64,000 nt of DNA from Ichthyophis bannanicus. Taxonomy: Eukaryota > Chordata > Amphibia > Gymnophiona > Ichthyophiidae. The notes beneath the pieces were generated by a model. It ran no database searches. It worked only from the letters and a program-made list of their open reading frames with translations, and had not been told where the DNA came from. This document shows positions 23,162-35,479 of this stretch, piece after piece. Position 1 is the first letter of the stretch. Each line of letters begins with the position of its first letter. The stretch spans positions 81,188,662 through 81,252,661 of the forward strand of contig CM066043.1 of the NCBI GenBank assembly GCA_033557465.1, given 5' to 3'. Position numbers and translations under genes: made by a program.

Positions 23162-23363
23162 TAGGGTTGCCAACTGGCTCCAGATGCACCTGACAGGTTC
23201 ATTCCAGTCCTGGGTTTACCTCATTGCATGCAGAGATATGTAATTCTGATTTCTCCATTGTACTCCATAAGAAAAGGAAAACTACAAGTAACTGCATGCA
23301 ATGGGGTAAACCCAGGACTGGAGTAAGCCTGTCGGGCGCATCTGGAGACAGTTGGCAACCCTA
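23162..23363. mobile_element. 202-bp hAT-type MITE, copy 1, exact 8-bp TSD
   Basis: The ends TAGGGTTGCCAACTGGC and their near-perfect inverse make most of the element palindromic. AATAAGAC flanks it on both sides (23154-23161 and 23364-23371). The 8-bp duplication and the TAGGGTTGCC end fit the hAT superfamily. It has no coding capacity. Confidence 0.9.
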
Positions 23364-23880
23364 AATAAGACAATAGCAGCCATTCTTAAGTTATAAACCT
23401 GCAGGCATACATATACGTATCAACATTATTTTATACATATAGATAAATATTTGATACATTTTTAAAATTCCCCCTCTTTTTTTCAGAAAAAAGTTCATTT
23501 TACTACTTCTACTTGAATCGAGAAGACTGCATCAAAATACAGGAGAAGAAAGTACTTTGCTTCTATCCCCACTGAAATTGGGGACAGGAGGTGGTTATGA
23601 CCCATGGAATCAAGCACTGTTTCAAAAATTGGGGACATCTGGTAACTTTAGAGATTGAGGATCCATCAAGGGATCTGGTAAAGAAGTATCTGGAGAAAGG
23701 AGAACAAGGAAGTGATTAAGACGTAAGGGGTCAAAGAACGGTGAGCTCTACCAGATACTTTTGCACTAAAAAGGACTGTCTTCTTGAACTTTATCAACAG
23801 TTTATGATTTTTGTCTTTTTCAGTGTTGCTACTGTTTTGGAAAAGTCACTAAATTTAAAAATATTTTAAGGACTTTGGAT

Positions 23881-24082
23881 TAGGGTTGCCAACTGGCTCC
23901 AGATGCGCCCGACAGGTTTGATCCAGTCCTGGGTTTACCTCATTGCATGCAGGGATATGTAGTTCTGATTTCTCCATTGCACTCCATAAGAAAAGGAAAA
24001 CTACAAGTAACTGCATGCAATGGGGTAAACCCAGGACTGGAGCAAGCCTGTCGGGCGCATCTGGAGCCAGTTGGCAACCCTA
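23881..24082. mobile_element. 202-bp hAT-type MITE, copy 2, exact 8-bp TSD
   Basis: Same family and same length as the copy at 23162, with a handful of substitutions. CTTTGGAT flanks it at 23873-23880 and 24083-24090. The different duplication proves an independent insertion, not a tandem duplication. Confidence 0.92.
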
Positions 24083-24090
24083 CTTTGGAT

Positions 24091-26255
24091 TTTTGCTTGT
24101 TTGGTGTGAAGATCCTGCTAGCTTAGGCCTTGAGAGAATTCTTATGTCCACCGGTGCCTTTAAGTTGCCGATCTGTGGGCGTGGAGAGTGCTTTGCAAAC
24201 GTTTTCACTGGAAAGCCACAGACTACCTTTCCCTTCCTTTGTAGTGTCTTCAGGGCTACCCTCGTCCCACCTGACAGAGGGCTGTGTACATATATTTTTA
24301 GTGTGAAAATAGAGCCCTGTTTTCTTCTCTGGAAGATTTACTTGTGTTTAACTGTAGAAGGAGCCTGAAAGAAATGTGAAAATCAGTTTAGAGTGTCTGA
24401 ATAAATCACAGCGTTGGCTTGTTTTTATTGAATTATTTATACTGATACTCCGACCTAATATTTTGTTTTCCACTGGAGGATCTTGAACAGTAATCTTTCC
24501 CTGCAGCAGACAAGCACCCCCATGCCTGCCTCATGCTTTAGTCTAAGATTCTTTTATGCTTTTGTGTGTTTCAAGTCTTAAACCTTTGAAGGATGAGGTG
24601 TACGTGTTGTGTGATGCAGATGAGCAGCACCTACCTTTCCACTGAGAAAGCGCTTTGCATGGCACAGTTTGGGAACGGCTATCAATGCATCCTGTTCTGG
24701 AAGGAAAGAAGCAGAGACAGGAGATTCTTTGTGAAAGAACCATATGTTGATTGTGAAGAGATTGGTCCCATGTGATGTGTTATACTGTTGCTAAGTAAGG
24801 GCTAGTTAAAGGACATTTTCTTTTTTATTTCCTGCATACATAACGAAGCTTTCCTAATTCCTGCATAACATTTGCTGTAGGTTCCTTCTAAATATGAAAG
24901 TCTTCTTCATCCCAGTTTTATTTATATTTGTCTTTAGTTTTTGCTTTTCCGCATGGTTTCCTATGGTCTACTGCAATGTTTCTTTTTGAGCTTATTTAAA
25001 TGAGACCATGTGGACACTGAAGTGTGGGCAATTGATTTTAACTTCTTGCCCTTAGTTGAAGCTGAAATAATGGCAGAAGCAGGGTCATGCCTTTCCTCTA
25101 CCCACTTCCAGATGTTAATTACATCAGGCGAGGCATTCTGCATATTAGAAAAAGAATATTGAGACTCATGAATATTCTAATGAGGCTGACAAACTATTGC
25201 ATAATTCAGAGCTGGGTTTAGTCCAAAAATCCAAATAAAGGCAGTTTGTTCAGCTTTCTTGAGATGAAATAGAAATTAGGAATCTGTTTTTTAACATAGC
25301 ATATGATTTTTTTTTTAAATCTTTCAAAGTCTGCAAAAAACTTTCTGCTGGGAAAACGTTTCAGTCCCGAATTTGGGTGAATCAAGCACGCTACTTTCTA
25401 GCTCTTTTCCCTCTCCCAAACATCAGGAGAGTCTTTAGCCAGGAGCTCAGGGTTGGTATCAGCCATGATGGGACCTCAAAGTCCACTGTGCCTTCTTCAG
25501 CTTCAGGAATGTCTCCTTCAGGATTCATTTGGGGGGGGGGGGAGTTTGTTTCTTTGGAACCCATGCCCTCATCTGGCACATGTTCAGCAGTGAATGTGTC
25601 TTTTCACCAGTTTTTCCCCATGCCAGATTTGGTCTTGTTCCATTAGATTTTCAGTTATTTTGTTCCCAGATATGACAGACTGAGAACTGGAGGATGGGGA
25701 GGGGGAAGGAAGATGAAGTCCAGCTATAAGTGGATAGAAAGGCAAAATATAAAATAGAGAAAGCAGTTGCTGTTTGTTTGTTCTGGTACCCTAATAAAGA
25801 GCATTGTATTCGAGCAATTTGCAGTTCTGAGTGATTTGTTGCTAATTGGTAATTGGTAATTTCTAGTAAAAACAGCTGTTGTGGGATACAGGGCCCCACA
25901 AGAGAGAGATGAAAGTGATGTCAAACACAGATGAAGAAGACAGAAGAAAAAAGAAATTGAAAATGGAAATGAAAATCTAAAAAAAGGAGTTAGGAGAAGA
26001 TAGGCAAGAGAACCAGAAAAGCGAAACTGGGATGAATGCATTTAGAAAAAAAAAAAGATGTCCGTACAACTAAGGTAGGTAAACACATTTAGGGCCCCAT
26101 ATTTGGCAGCACTTACCCAGTTTACAGCACCTGCGAACTGGATAACTACAGCTGACCAGGATATTGAGTGGCGCGGTCTGGATAATACTGCTGGACAGAC
26201 TGCTTTGGAAGTATCCAAATAGAGGGTGGAGCTGAGGCGGAGCCAGAGACTATCC
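24091..26255. other. Gene-free stretch
   Basis: I see no exon, RNA gene or clear transposon. Open frames such as 23943-24368 overlap the MITE and carry no motif. A G run at 25530-25542 and an A run at 26045-26056 are the only low-complexity tracts of note. Confidence 0.45.
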
Positions 26256-27000
26256 ATATTTATTTATTTCAAAACTTTTATATAGCATCTTTTTAACAGA
26301 AGTTATTCAAAATGGTTTATGAATTACATAACAAACAATACAAGTTAGAATCCTACAGATATAGAGGCAGCTCTTAACACAGAAATAGAAATTCCCTGTT
26401 CTTCCTCTAGCATCCAAACCAAGTACCCATCTCTCTGCTTTACCATACTAACCATCCCTGGGGAACAGCAAGCCTTTCCTAAAGGTAATAAGCTTAGCTT
26501 CCTCTTTTAGGGGACCAGGCAAGGCATTGCTCTAACCCTACCACGCTAAAAGCTTTTACTCTCCATGTTACCTGTCGGAGATAGGAGACCCCCATTATCT
26601 CCATAAAGTTCCCCTGTGAAGAGCGAAGAAGCCTTGCTGGTCTGTATCTCTGAAGTTTATTCTGGAAATAACTTGGGGTTTTCCTAACTAAATCGATTTA
26701 AAAACCATCACTAAAAGCTTAAAATAAGACCTCTGGCTTAATGGGGAGCCAATGCAATTCTTCCATTAATGGATGGACGCTTTCATTCTTCTAAATCCCC
26801 TCCCCCCCCCCATAAAAGTCTAGCTGCTGCATTTGCATCATCTGCAGTTTCCTCAGACATTTATTTTTCAACTCCACATATAGAATGTTGCAATAATCTA
26901 AACCCTTAACAGTAAAGATTCAACTCTGCTATACAAACAACTATCTGGATAACCTAGGATAGCAAAATAATTTCTCTTAAGCTATCTAGAATCTCACTAC
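26256..27000 (-). mobile_element. L2-type LINE 3' end, decayed
   Basis: The left edge reads on the minus strand as an L2-like 3' end: a GATGCTATATAAAAGTTTTG stretch, then AAATAAATAAATA. Further right the sequence is non-coding, or too decayed for a frame to be followed, so the right limit is a guess. It lies between blocks of the GATATTCAG-type repeat. Confidence 0.45.
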
Positions 27001-27383
27001 TATCCCAAAAGCAGCAGCCCTGGCTTCAGTATCCGGATTCAGCACCAGCCACTATCCAGTACCCAGTACCAGTGGTGAATATTTTTAGCCATGACAAATG
27101 ATGTTTAAAAAAGACCACTGACCACTATGGCTCAATAATGACCTTATTTTCAGTTTAATAAGTTGAATTTCTTGGCTTTGGGAATATGCATTTTAGATAT
27201 CTTTCAATTTTGCTCAGTACAGAAAGAAATGCATTTGTTTCTCTTTCTTCAGTATTGCATTTGTGTTGCTGTTACTGAAGTGAAGCCAACATTTTAATAT
27301 TTTTTTTCTATTTGAGCTAAATGGGGAAATGACCCAGCTCTGCTGTGCACCCATTGTTTAGAGAGTTCTGATAAACTTAGGGC

Positions 27384-27850
27384 AGTAGTGCTCAAGCTGG
27401 TATTCAGGCAATTACTAGCCAGTCAAATTTTCAGGATATCCCTAATGAATAAATAAGAAATATATCTGCAAACATTGGAGGCAGTATACACAAATATATC
27501 TCATACATATTCAATAGAGAAATGTCCTTATTTTATGGTATGTTTACAGAACTTGAGGCACAAGATTTACTGTATATTGGGGTTCTGTCTTATCTTATAT
27601 AAACTTCTGATTTCACTGTTATATAGAAAAATTGTATGAATGATGCTGTTGGATATTTAAATGGTAGCTTTGTTGGGTGGTTGAAATTGGTTAGTGTTTT
27701 TTTTATTGCATAGATGGCCCTTGAGACTTTTTCCTATAGTTTCTTTATAACCAATTTAACATGCTCAGATGCATTTATCCTTACGGGGTTCTCAACCCGT
27801 TTCTTGCAACACACCCATGAAATCTGGGTTTAAGGATATCCACAATGAAG
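27384..27850. mobile_element. Old hAT-like repeat fragments
   Basis: Two pieces (27384-27500 and 27785-27850) resemble a common old tetrapod hAT-type repeat. Each begins with a CAGTRGTKCTCAA / GGGGTTCTCAACC-like end and includes the AGGATATCC(A/C)(C/T)AATGAA block. No duplication or intact end pair could be found. Confidence 0.4.
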
Positions 27851-28150
27851 AGACAGGGGGACATACTAGACAAAGGGGGGAGACAGGGGACAAGTGCTAG
27901 ACAAAGGGGAGGCATGGGGGAGCAAATGCTGGAGAAAAGGGAGAGACAGGGAGACAAATGCTAGATAAAGGGGAGAGACGGGGGGGGGGGGGAGCAAATG
28001 CCGGACAAAGGGGAGAGACGGGGCAAATGCTGGACAAAGGGGGGAGACAGGGGGACATACTGGACAAAGGGGGAGACAGGGGGACAAGTGCTGGACAACA
28101 GGAAAGTGGGGCAGGAAGACAAATGCTAGAGAAGGGGAAGCAGGGAGACA
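27850..28150. repeat. G-rich minisatellite
   Basis: Irregular units of about 30-40 bases of the type GACAAAGGGGAGAGACAGGG with GCAAATGCTGG spacers repeat about eight times. The overlapping open frames of Pro/Ser-rich translation on the minus strand come from this array and are not genes. Confidence 0.8.
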
Positions 28151-29267
28151 AATAAATATCTAAGATGAAAGGAAGTGAAGAAAACAAAAGGAGAGAAAAG
28201 AAATGGCAGATGGAGTAGAGACCGTAGAAAGAGAGCTAAGAGAAGACAGAAGAAAGCAGAAGCCTCAGACCGAGACCAGCATGTTCAGGATATAAAATTG
28301 TCAGACAACAAAGGTAGAAAAAATAATTTTATTTTCTAATGAGTTACTGGACTTTGCACTATTTTTATATTTTACACAGTAAAGGGAAATTAGTCTATTT
28401 TATTTCTCTGGTATTGCATTGCATTCAGAGTCTGTCTTCTTGGGCTTTCAGTTGAATTTTTATTTACATATTTTTATTTTCACTTTAGGTTATCCTCACT
28501 TATTCTGTACTTGGTGAGGGTCTGTGTTCTGAGTGTGTGACTGAGGCCAGGCATTCTGTTAACATAGAGTTTGAACTAAGGGACCTGTATTGTAGTAATT
28601 TGACTTGTTTAGCTTTTCAATAGGTGTATGGATGTTCTAGGGCCCGATACAGTATTTATAGTGCTGCTTTTATCTGGGTAGACCCCTTGTTGTATGAGTT
28701 TTAGAAGTTTACGCTGGTATGATATGGTTGTGATATAGTTGATTTGGCCTTGTAGATCATCGGTGACTTGTAGGGTTTTGTATTAGTTCACAATATGCTT
28801 GGCACTGAAGAACGTTTGTTAGTGAGATGGCCAGAATCATATATTTTTTTTAAATTAGATACTGAGTTTTGTGGGTGGACGTCCTAGTTCTGCTCTGCAC
28901 CCATAGTTGGAGGGCTTCTGCAAATGCAAAAGCAGCAACAACCATAACGCAGTTTATAACAACAAAATAAAAATGAGTTATTTAATTTGATGTTATAAAC
29001 TGTGCAGTGTTTTTCACTCTCTCTTTTAGTTCCATGGTGTGTGAATATCTTTTTGTTTCCTCCACATTATCTAATTGACTTTTTGATTTGGTTCAGTCTC
29101 TGACTGCAGTTTTGAGAAAGCCTCCCCCCCCCCGTCATCCCTCGCCTCAGGCAGCAGATTGCCTTGAGCCGCCCCTGATTGTTTAGTTTCAGTCTTGGGG
29201 TTGAGGATCTCTTCAGAGCATGGCAAAATAATTGATATGGATATTAAGGAGGCCAAAACTAAAATTA
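28151..29267. other. Gene-free stretch with one hAT-like end
   Basis: No gene is supported. At about 29117-29177 the minus strand starts CAGGGGCGGCTCAAGGC, a hAT-type end similar to that of the element at 42356, next to a C run. Its partner end is not visible. Confidence 0.4.
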
Positions 29268-30471
29268 CATTTATCTTTTTATAGCAAATTTTGTATATCG
29301 CTTTATCTGCTAGTCAAAGCGGTGTACATGGAACATAATGCAGAACATTTACATACAACATTTATAAACTGAGCAGTATTAACAAATATCACAAATATCA
29401 CAACTAACATAAGTTGGATGAACATTAGAGTGAACTATTTACAATGCAAGGCATTGGTTTAACATGTTGATTAAGGCTTCTGTGGACGTGTGATGAATTT
29501 ATGCATTCAGTTGTGCAGGATTAAGTTGTGAGTTGGGGGCATGTAGGGTTTTCTTGCATGGGATTGTGCTGCACCATTAGGTGCTGGCACCAAAATAATC
29601 CTTGAACAAATGTGTTTTGAGGTTTCGTCTGAACTCTATGATAGTCAGAGAGTTTCAGTTGCAGGGATAGAGAGTACTAGAGGTAAGGTGCGAATAATGA
29701 GAAAGCATGTGAGCATGTGGAATGCTTGCATTTGGTTATGAGTTTGGGTATTTTTAGCAAGTTCTGTGATGCTGTTCTTCTTGTCATGGAGCTGTGGTCT
29801 TTCTAAATGATTACTGAGAGTGGACTTGTTGTGGAATATCTTGAATGTGGTTAGTAACACTTTATATCTTACTCTCATATGTATCGGAAGCCAGTGTAGG
29901 TGTTTTAAGGTGAGTGTGATATGGTTTCTTCTAGGAGTACGAATTCTGGCGGCTGTGGTTGGTGCCATATGTAGGGGATGTAGGGCTGTTTTCAGGAGTC
30001 CTTGATGTATTGTATTGCAATAGTCAAGGATTCGGGTGATGCGGGCTTGGCAAACCATTTCTGAAATCTGTATGATTGAGAAATGGGCGAAGATTGTGCA
30101 GGGTCCTCATTTTAAGGTAGACTGCTTTAACAACATTTTTTATGTGGGCATGGAAATCTAGATCTTGATCGAGTGTGCTTTCCAAGTATTTTACTTGATT
30201 CTTGACTTGAAGTGTCACTCCTGATAGGGTTACTGTCGATGGTGGAGAGAATGATTGCTTCCTTGTGATGTGTAGGGTTTCCGTTTGTTGCAGTTGATGT
30301 GTAGGTCATATTGAGTGAGCCATTGTGATATTTTTTGGAAGCATTGTCCTATTGTTATGTAGTCTGGGTTGTTTATAGAGAATGTTGTGTATATAAGGAT
30401 GTCATCAGCATAGAAGTGGTATTGGATCTTGTGAATAGCATTTGTATAAAAATATTAAAGAGGAGTGAGGA
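29268..30471 (-). mobile_element. L2-type LINE, minus strand, 3' half (split by an L1)
   Basis: The left edge is an L2 3' end on the minus strand, containing the ACACCGCTTTGACTAGC block and then a TATAAAAAGATAAA tail. Decayed ORF2 C-terminal coding follows (frames 29645-30058, 30024-30218 and 30127-30309), with the motifs ITRILDYCN, LPIHMRVRYKVLL and YLESTLDQDLDFHAHIKNV. The coding text stops at 30456 where the L1 duplication begins and continues at 38684, giving one LINE interrupted by an 8.2-kb insert. Confidence 0.8.
30457..30471. repeat. 15-bp target-site duplication (left) of the L1
   Basis: AAAGAGGAGTGAGGA is repeated exactly at 38669-38683, immediately after the L1 poly-A. Confidence 0.9.
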
Positions 30472-30572
30472 GGACTTCCGGTTTAGCCACGGAGGAGAGG
30501 AGACGTGCGTGAGTGAGCTCCTCGTCCCGCTCAGAAATTATTGGGTAGACGCAGTTCCCTGGGGGCTTGAAC

Positions 30573-31525
30573 ATGCCGAAGGTGGTAAAGCTTAAGCAGA
30601 GTAACCCGATCAAGGATTTATATGCGGCAAAGGCGGGTGGTGACAAAATGGCGGAGGCCAGGCCGCGGGCTCTGCAGGCGCCAGCGTCCCCCAATATGTC
30701 AGATGACCAGGGAGCGGAAGAGGAGGCGGACACTCGCCGAGTGGATTTAGCGGCCGTGCTGCAGGAGATTAGAGACTCCAAGGATGAAATCTTGCACAGA
30801 GTCTCGCAGAAGTTGGAGGAGAAATTCGCGGCTATCGGGCACAGGTTTGAGGAGGTGGAGGCCCGGGTGAGCCAGACGGAGGATTCCCAGGCAGCACTAC
30901 AACGCACGGTGGGCTCTCTGCAGCAACAGCTTAGTTGGCTGCATGTAAAGGTGGAGGATATAGAAAACAGAGACCGCCGATTGAATTTGCGAATTTTTGG
31001 AGTGCCTGAAGGGGCTGAGGGAGAGGACACTATTGGATTTGTGACTGAGATGCTGGCACAATGTTTCTCGGGCCCGCCGTCCGACCCTGCTTTTGAAATT
31101 GAGCTCACAGAGAACTGAGGCCTAGGCCCGGGGCATCGGGGGCCTCACGTGCTTTAATAGTAAAGCTCCTCCGGTTCCAGGACAGAGAGCACGTGATTCG
31201 GGCGGCCAGGAAATCGAGGTACGTGACCTACAAAGACTGGAAAGTATATATGTTCCCGGACTTGGCATCCGAAATGGTTAAGAGGAGGAAAGAGCTGGTG
31301 AAATGGAAAGAGTCCCTGGCAAAGCGGGGTGTGCAAGTCGCGATCTGGTACCCAGCTAGGATTACGATGCTTGTGAACGGTACGCGGTGGTTTTTCAACT
31401 CTAAGGACGCGTGTGAAAACTTTTTGAAAGCACAGGTGGGAGGTGTTCTGAAGGAGAAGGCCGCCCCTACCAGTCGGGATTCCCAGGAAGTGGATGGTGA
31501 CAGTGCAATGTTGACGCAGCCCTAA
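30573..31525 (+). pseudogene. L1 ORF1 (RNA-binding chaperone), frameshifted
   Basis: The start ATG at 30573 is the first in the element and gives MPKVVKLKQ. The first frame (to 31118) carries a basic and disordered N-terminus, then a predicted coiled coil (about residues 60-130, many heptad-like Leu/Val/Glu), then ENRDRRLNLRIFGVPEG, the RRM start of L1 ORF1p. A frame change near 31105-31150 breaks the protein. The C-terminal domain continues at 31154-31525 (SRYVTYKDWKVYMFPDLA, then MVKRRKELVKWK). The family forms trimers that coat L1 RNA. The copy is inactive because of the frame break. Confidence 0.85.
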
Positions 31526-33414
31526 GAAGCTGCGGACTTTTTTCTTCCATGGAACTGGAGGGGGCTGCAGTGCTGGTAGAGGAGACATGGACAAGAAGGG
31601 GGGAGGGGGGATTCACGTGTTGATTATGCATTGCAGCTGGTATGATGGTCATGCGGGGTGGAGGGGTTGAGGGTAGGGACCTGGGGGAGAGGGGAAGGTG
31701 TGCTCGTTGTGGGGGGAGACTGAGTGGGATGTTTCGGCGTGGGTGAGGGGATGTGTATGGATGTGGTAGGGCTTTTGGGGGTTGGCCACCAGGAGGGGAG
31801 GTAGAGGTCTGGAACTGTGTAATGGGGTATGGCTCCACCTCAGCCCGGTGACCCTATGACAGGGGGAGTGAGATCGGGAGATGTGGGTGAGTGGTGGGGA
31901 GTTCGTGGCCACAGGGGTGGGGGGGGGGCAGGGTGGGAGAGGGGCAGGGGCGTATGAAAGGCAGGGCTAAAGGGAGTCGGAAAGATAAAAAGTTGTGGCG
32001 TTAAAGGGGGAGGGGAGTTGGTTGTGGGTTATGGTTATTGGTTTACTGTTGAGTGTGTTGTGTGTGTGCGAATGATGTCCGAACTCCAGCTGACAGGGCA
32101 GAGGAATATGGAGGGAGGATGAGTGCGATGTCCAGTTCAGGGGGGCTTAAAATTGCCTCCTATAATGTTCAGGGGTTTAACAGCCCAATTAAGAGGAAGC
32201 GGGTCCTTACGCAATTGAATAGGTTAGGGGTAGATGTGGCCCTGATACAGGAGACTCATTTAACAACTGCAGAACAAGAGAAATTGAAAGCCCAGGGTTT
32301 TGATCAACTGTATGGCTCGCCGTACACCTCTAAGAAACGGGGGGTGGTTATACTTATACACAAATGGGTTCGGTTCATCCCATATGAGAGTGGAGACGAT
32401 GGAGCGGGTAGAGCGGTGTGGGTGGTGGGGCGAGTGGATTTACGGGAGGTATCATTCCTCAATGTCTATGCTCCTAACGGGCATAAGTGTTCCTTTTTTG
32501 CAGATATCCTGAAAGGATTCGAGGGGAAGGCTAGAGGTGATTGGATCATTGGGGGGGGGGATATGAATTGTGTGGTGGGGGAGAAGGACAGGTCTAATTT
32601 CAGCAAACGGCTCCATGGGCGGGAGGGTAGGGAGCTCAGGAAGTGTTTGGTAGACTGCGCTGGTAGATATTTGGAGGGGGGAGTACCGGGGGGGGGGGTG
32701 CGAATATATGTGCTACACTGCTAGGCAGGACACTTATTCTAGGTTGGATCTTTTTCTAGGGAAGCAGGATCAATTAGGGGTGTTAACGAATGTAAAAATC
32801 CACCCACTTATCCTATCTGATCATGGATTGATTATAGGGGAGTGGCGGGGTAAGGGGGAGGTGGAGAGGGAATCTGTCCTTGTACCAATCTGAAGATGGG
32901 CGGACAGCCCTTCGGAAGGCTTGGCGGGAATACCTGGCCTGGAATGATAACAGAGAGGTCTCAGATGCGACGATCTGGGACTGTGGGAAGGCATATTTGA
33001 GGGGGATTTTGATCCAGCTCGGGAGCCAGAGGAAGAGAGAAAGAGCAGCGCTGAGGGGTAGATTGATGCAGGAATTAGAAGAGTTGCAAGCCGAACATAG
33101 TTTTCATGGGACTAAGGCTCTGCGGCAGAAGCTTGATTGTCTGACGGCGAAGATTAATACTCTGGATCTGGAGGAGGTAGAGAGGATGATGAGGGCTTCT
33201 AAGAGGAGCTTTATGGAGGGGGGAACAAGGCAGGGCGTATGTTAGCGCGCCAGTTGCAAAAGCGGAGGGAGAGTAGGATAGTGAAGGAGATTATGACTGA
33301 TAAAGGCGAGAGGGCAGTAGCTAGTCATGATATTTGCAAGGCTTTTGAATTGTTCTATGAGGAGTTGTACAAGGGGCAGGAGGGGGTTACTCGGGAAGGG
33401 ATAGAGGAGTACTT

Positions 33415-35479
33415 AGAAACATAGAAACATGATGACAGAAAAAGACCACAAGGCCCATCTAGTCTGTCCTTCCATAACAACAACTACAACAGTCCACTTT
33501 TTACCTTTAGAGATCCTCTGTGTTGGTCCCATGCTTTTTTGAATTCAGTTACTGTCCTCATCTCTACCACCTCCACTGGGAGACTATTCCACGGATCCAC
33601 TACTCTTTCCGTAAAGAAATATTTCCGCATATCACTCCTGAATCTATCTCCCTTCACCCTCATCCCATGTCCCCTCGTCGCAGAACTTGCTTTCAATTGA
33701 AAGAGGCTCTCTCCCTGAACATTTATGCCACGGAGGTATTTAAACATCTCAATCATATCACCTCTATCCCGCCTTTCCTCTAAGGTGTACATATTAAGAT
33801 CCTTAAGTCTGTCCTCATATGCTTTATAATGAAGACCACTAATCATCTTAGTAGCAACCCTCTGCACCGACTCCATCCTGTTCACATCCTTTTGAAGGTG
33901 CGGTCTCCAGAATTGCACACCATACTCCAAATGAGGTCGCACCAAAGACTTATACAGAGGCATTATCACCTCCTTTTTTCTGCTAGCCATTCCTCTCCGT
34001 ATGCACCCAAGCATCCTTCTAGCTTTTGCCGTCGCCTTTTCTACCTGTTTAGCTACTTTAAGATCATCGGACACAACTACGCCTAGGTCCCGCTCTTCTT
34101 TAGTGGACAAAAGTACTTCACCTCCTATACTGTATTGCTCCCTTGGATTGCTGCAGCCCAAATGCATGACCTTACATTTTTTAACATTAAATCCCAGTTG
34201 CCAAATTCTAGACCATTCTTCAAGCTTAGCTAGATCCCTCCTCATGTTATCTACACCTTCCTGGGTGTCTACTCTATTGCAGATTTTGGTATCATCCGCA
34301 AAGAGGCAAACCTTACCCGACAGCCCTTCTGCTATATCACTAACAAAGATGTTAAAAAGAATTGGACCAAGGACAGATCCCTGGGGCACACCACTGGTAA
34401 CATCCTTCTCCTCAGAGTGAGCTCCATTTACTTGTACTCTTTGTCGCCTCCCACCCAACCAATTTCTAACCCAAGCAGTAACTTTAGGGTCCATCCCTAG
34501 GGTGCTCAGTTTGTTTATAAGTCGCCTGTGAGGAACAGTGTCAAAGGCTTTACTGAAATCTAAATACACCACATCTAGAGCTCTCCCGCGGTCCAACTCC
34601 CTGGTCACCCAGTCAAAGAAATCAATCAGATTTGTCTGACAAGACCTGCCTCTGGTGAATCCATGCTGCCTTGGATCCTGTAATCCGCTGGACTCCAGAA
34701 ACATCACTATTTTCTCTTTCAACAGCGTTTCCATTAATTTACTCACCACTGAAGTTAAACTAACCGGCCTGTAGTTTTCAACCACATCCTTACTATCGCT
34801 TTTGTGTAAAGGCACCACATGAGCCTCTCTCCAGTCCTTTGGCACCACTCCCGACTCCAACGATGCATTGAAAAGGTCAGTCAGTGGAGTTGCTAGAACG
34901 TCCCCAAGTTCCCTCAGTATTCTAGGGTGTATCCCATCCGGTCCCATCGCTTTGTCTACTTTAAGTTGAGCTAGTTTCTCATGAACACAGTCTTCTGAAA
35001 ATTGTTCAAGATGTCCCTCGCTTCTGTTCTTATTTGTGGGTGTTTTCTGAGGTCCTGCTCCTGGTTCTTCATCTGTGAACACAGAACAAAAATATTTGTT
35101 AAGCAATTCCGCTTTATCCTTATCAGCTTCTACATATTCCCCCCCTGCACCCTTGAGTCTGACAATACCACTTTTGCCCTTCCTCTTCTCACTAATATAT
35201 CTGAAAAATGTCTTATCCCCCCATTTTATTGCATTGGCTATTTCCTCCTCCTTTTGAATCTTTGCCTTCTTGACTACTTTGCTAGCTTCTCTAAGTTTTT
35301 CCAAATACAGATGCCTGTCTTCCTCTCTCTGTGATCTCTTGTATTTCATGAAGGCCTCCCTCTTTTTCTTCACTTTTTCAGCTACTTCCTTCGAAAACCA
35401 TAGCGGTCTCCTGTTCCTTTTGCCTTTATTTACCTTTTTAACAAAAAGGTTGGTTGCCTTTAAAATACCCCCTTTCAGT
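33415..35479 (-). mobile_element. CR1-type LINE, minus strand, inserted in L1 ORF2
   Basis: The left edge reads on the minus strand as a CR1-like 3' end with the octamer-type repeats TTTCTATG(TTTCTA). The remainder is a single open ORF2. A short direct repeat TACTT (33410-33414 and 35480-35484) flanks the insert, and the L1 coding text joins across it. The 5' end is truncated inside ORF2, before any endonuclease domain. The open frame and clean edges suggest a young insertion compared with the host L1. Confidence 0.88.
33484..35476 (-). CDS. CR1-type ORF2 C-terminal part with uninterrupted reverse transcriptase
   Basis: One open frame covers the whole coding part of the insert and remains open to its 5' truncation point. 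The natural start is missing, and the first in-frame codons after the boundary are GILKATNLF. In order one sees RRPLWFSKEV, the YFCSVFTDE stretch, MGPDGIHPRILRELGD, NYRPVSLTSVVSKLME, QHGFTRGRSCQTNL, VYLDFSKAFDTVPHRRL (first catalytic Asp), SGVPQGSVLGPILFNIF, and FADD (catalytic pair). A C-terminal domain ends VVDPWNSLPVEVV. No stop or frameshift is visible over about 660 codons. The endonuclease is absent, so it could not nick targets alone. It might produce a truncated polymerase if transcribed, but no promoter is evident. Confidence 0.9.

Noticed and set aside
23943..24368. 141-codon plus-strand frame
   Set aside because: Its first part translates the MITE at 23881-24082 and the rest has no recognisable domain.
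27866..28187. Cys/Pro-rich frames on the minus strand
   Set aside because: They come from the minisatellite and repeat with its unit.
30455..31108. 217-codon minus-strand frame
   Set aside because: It is the shadow of L1 ORF1 on the opposite strand.
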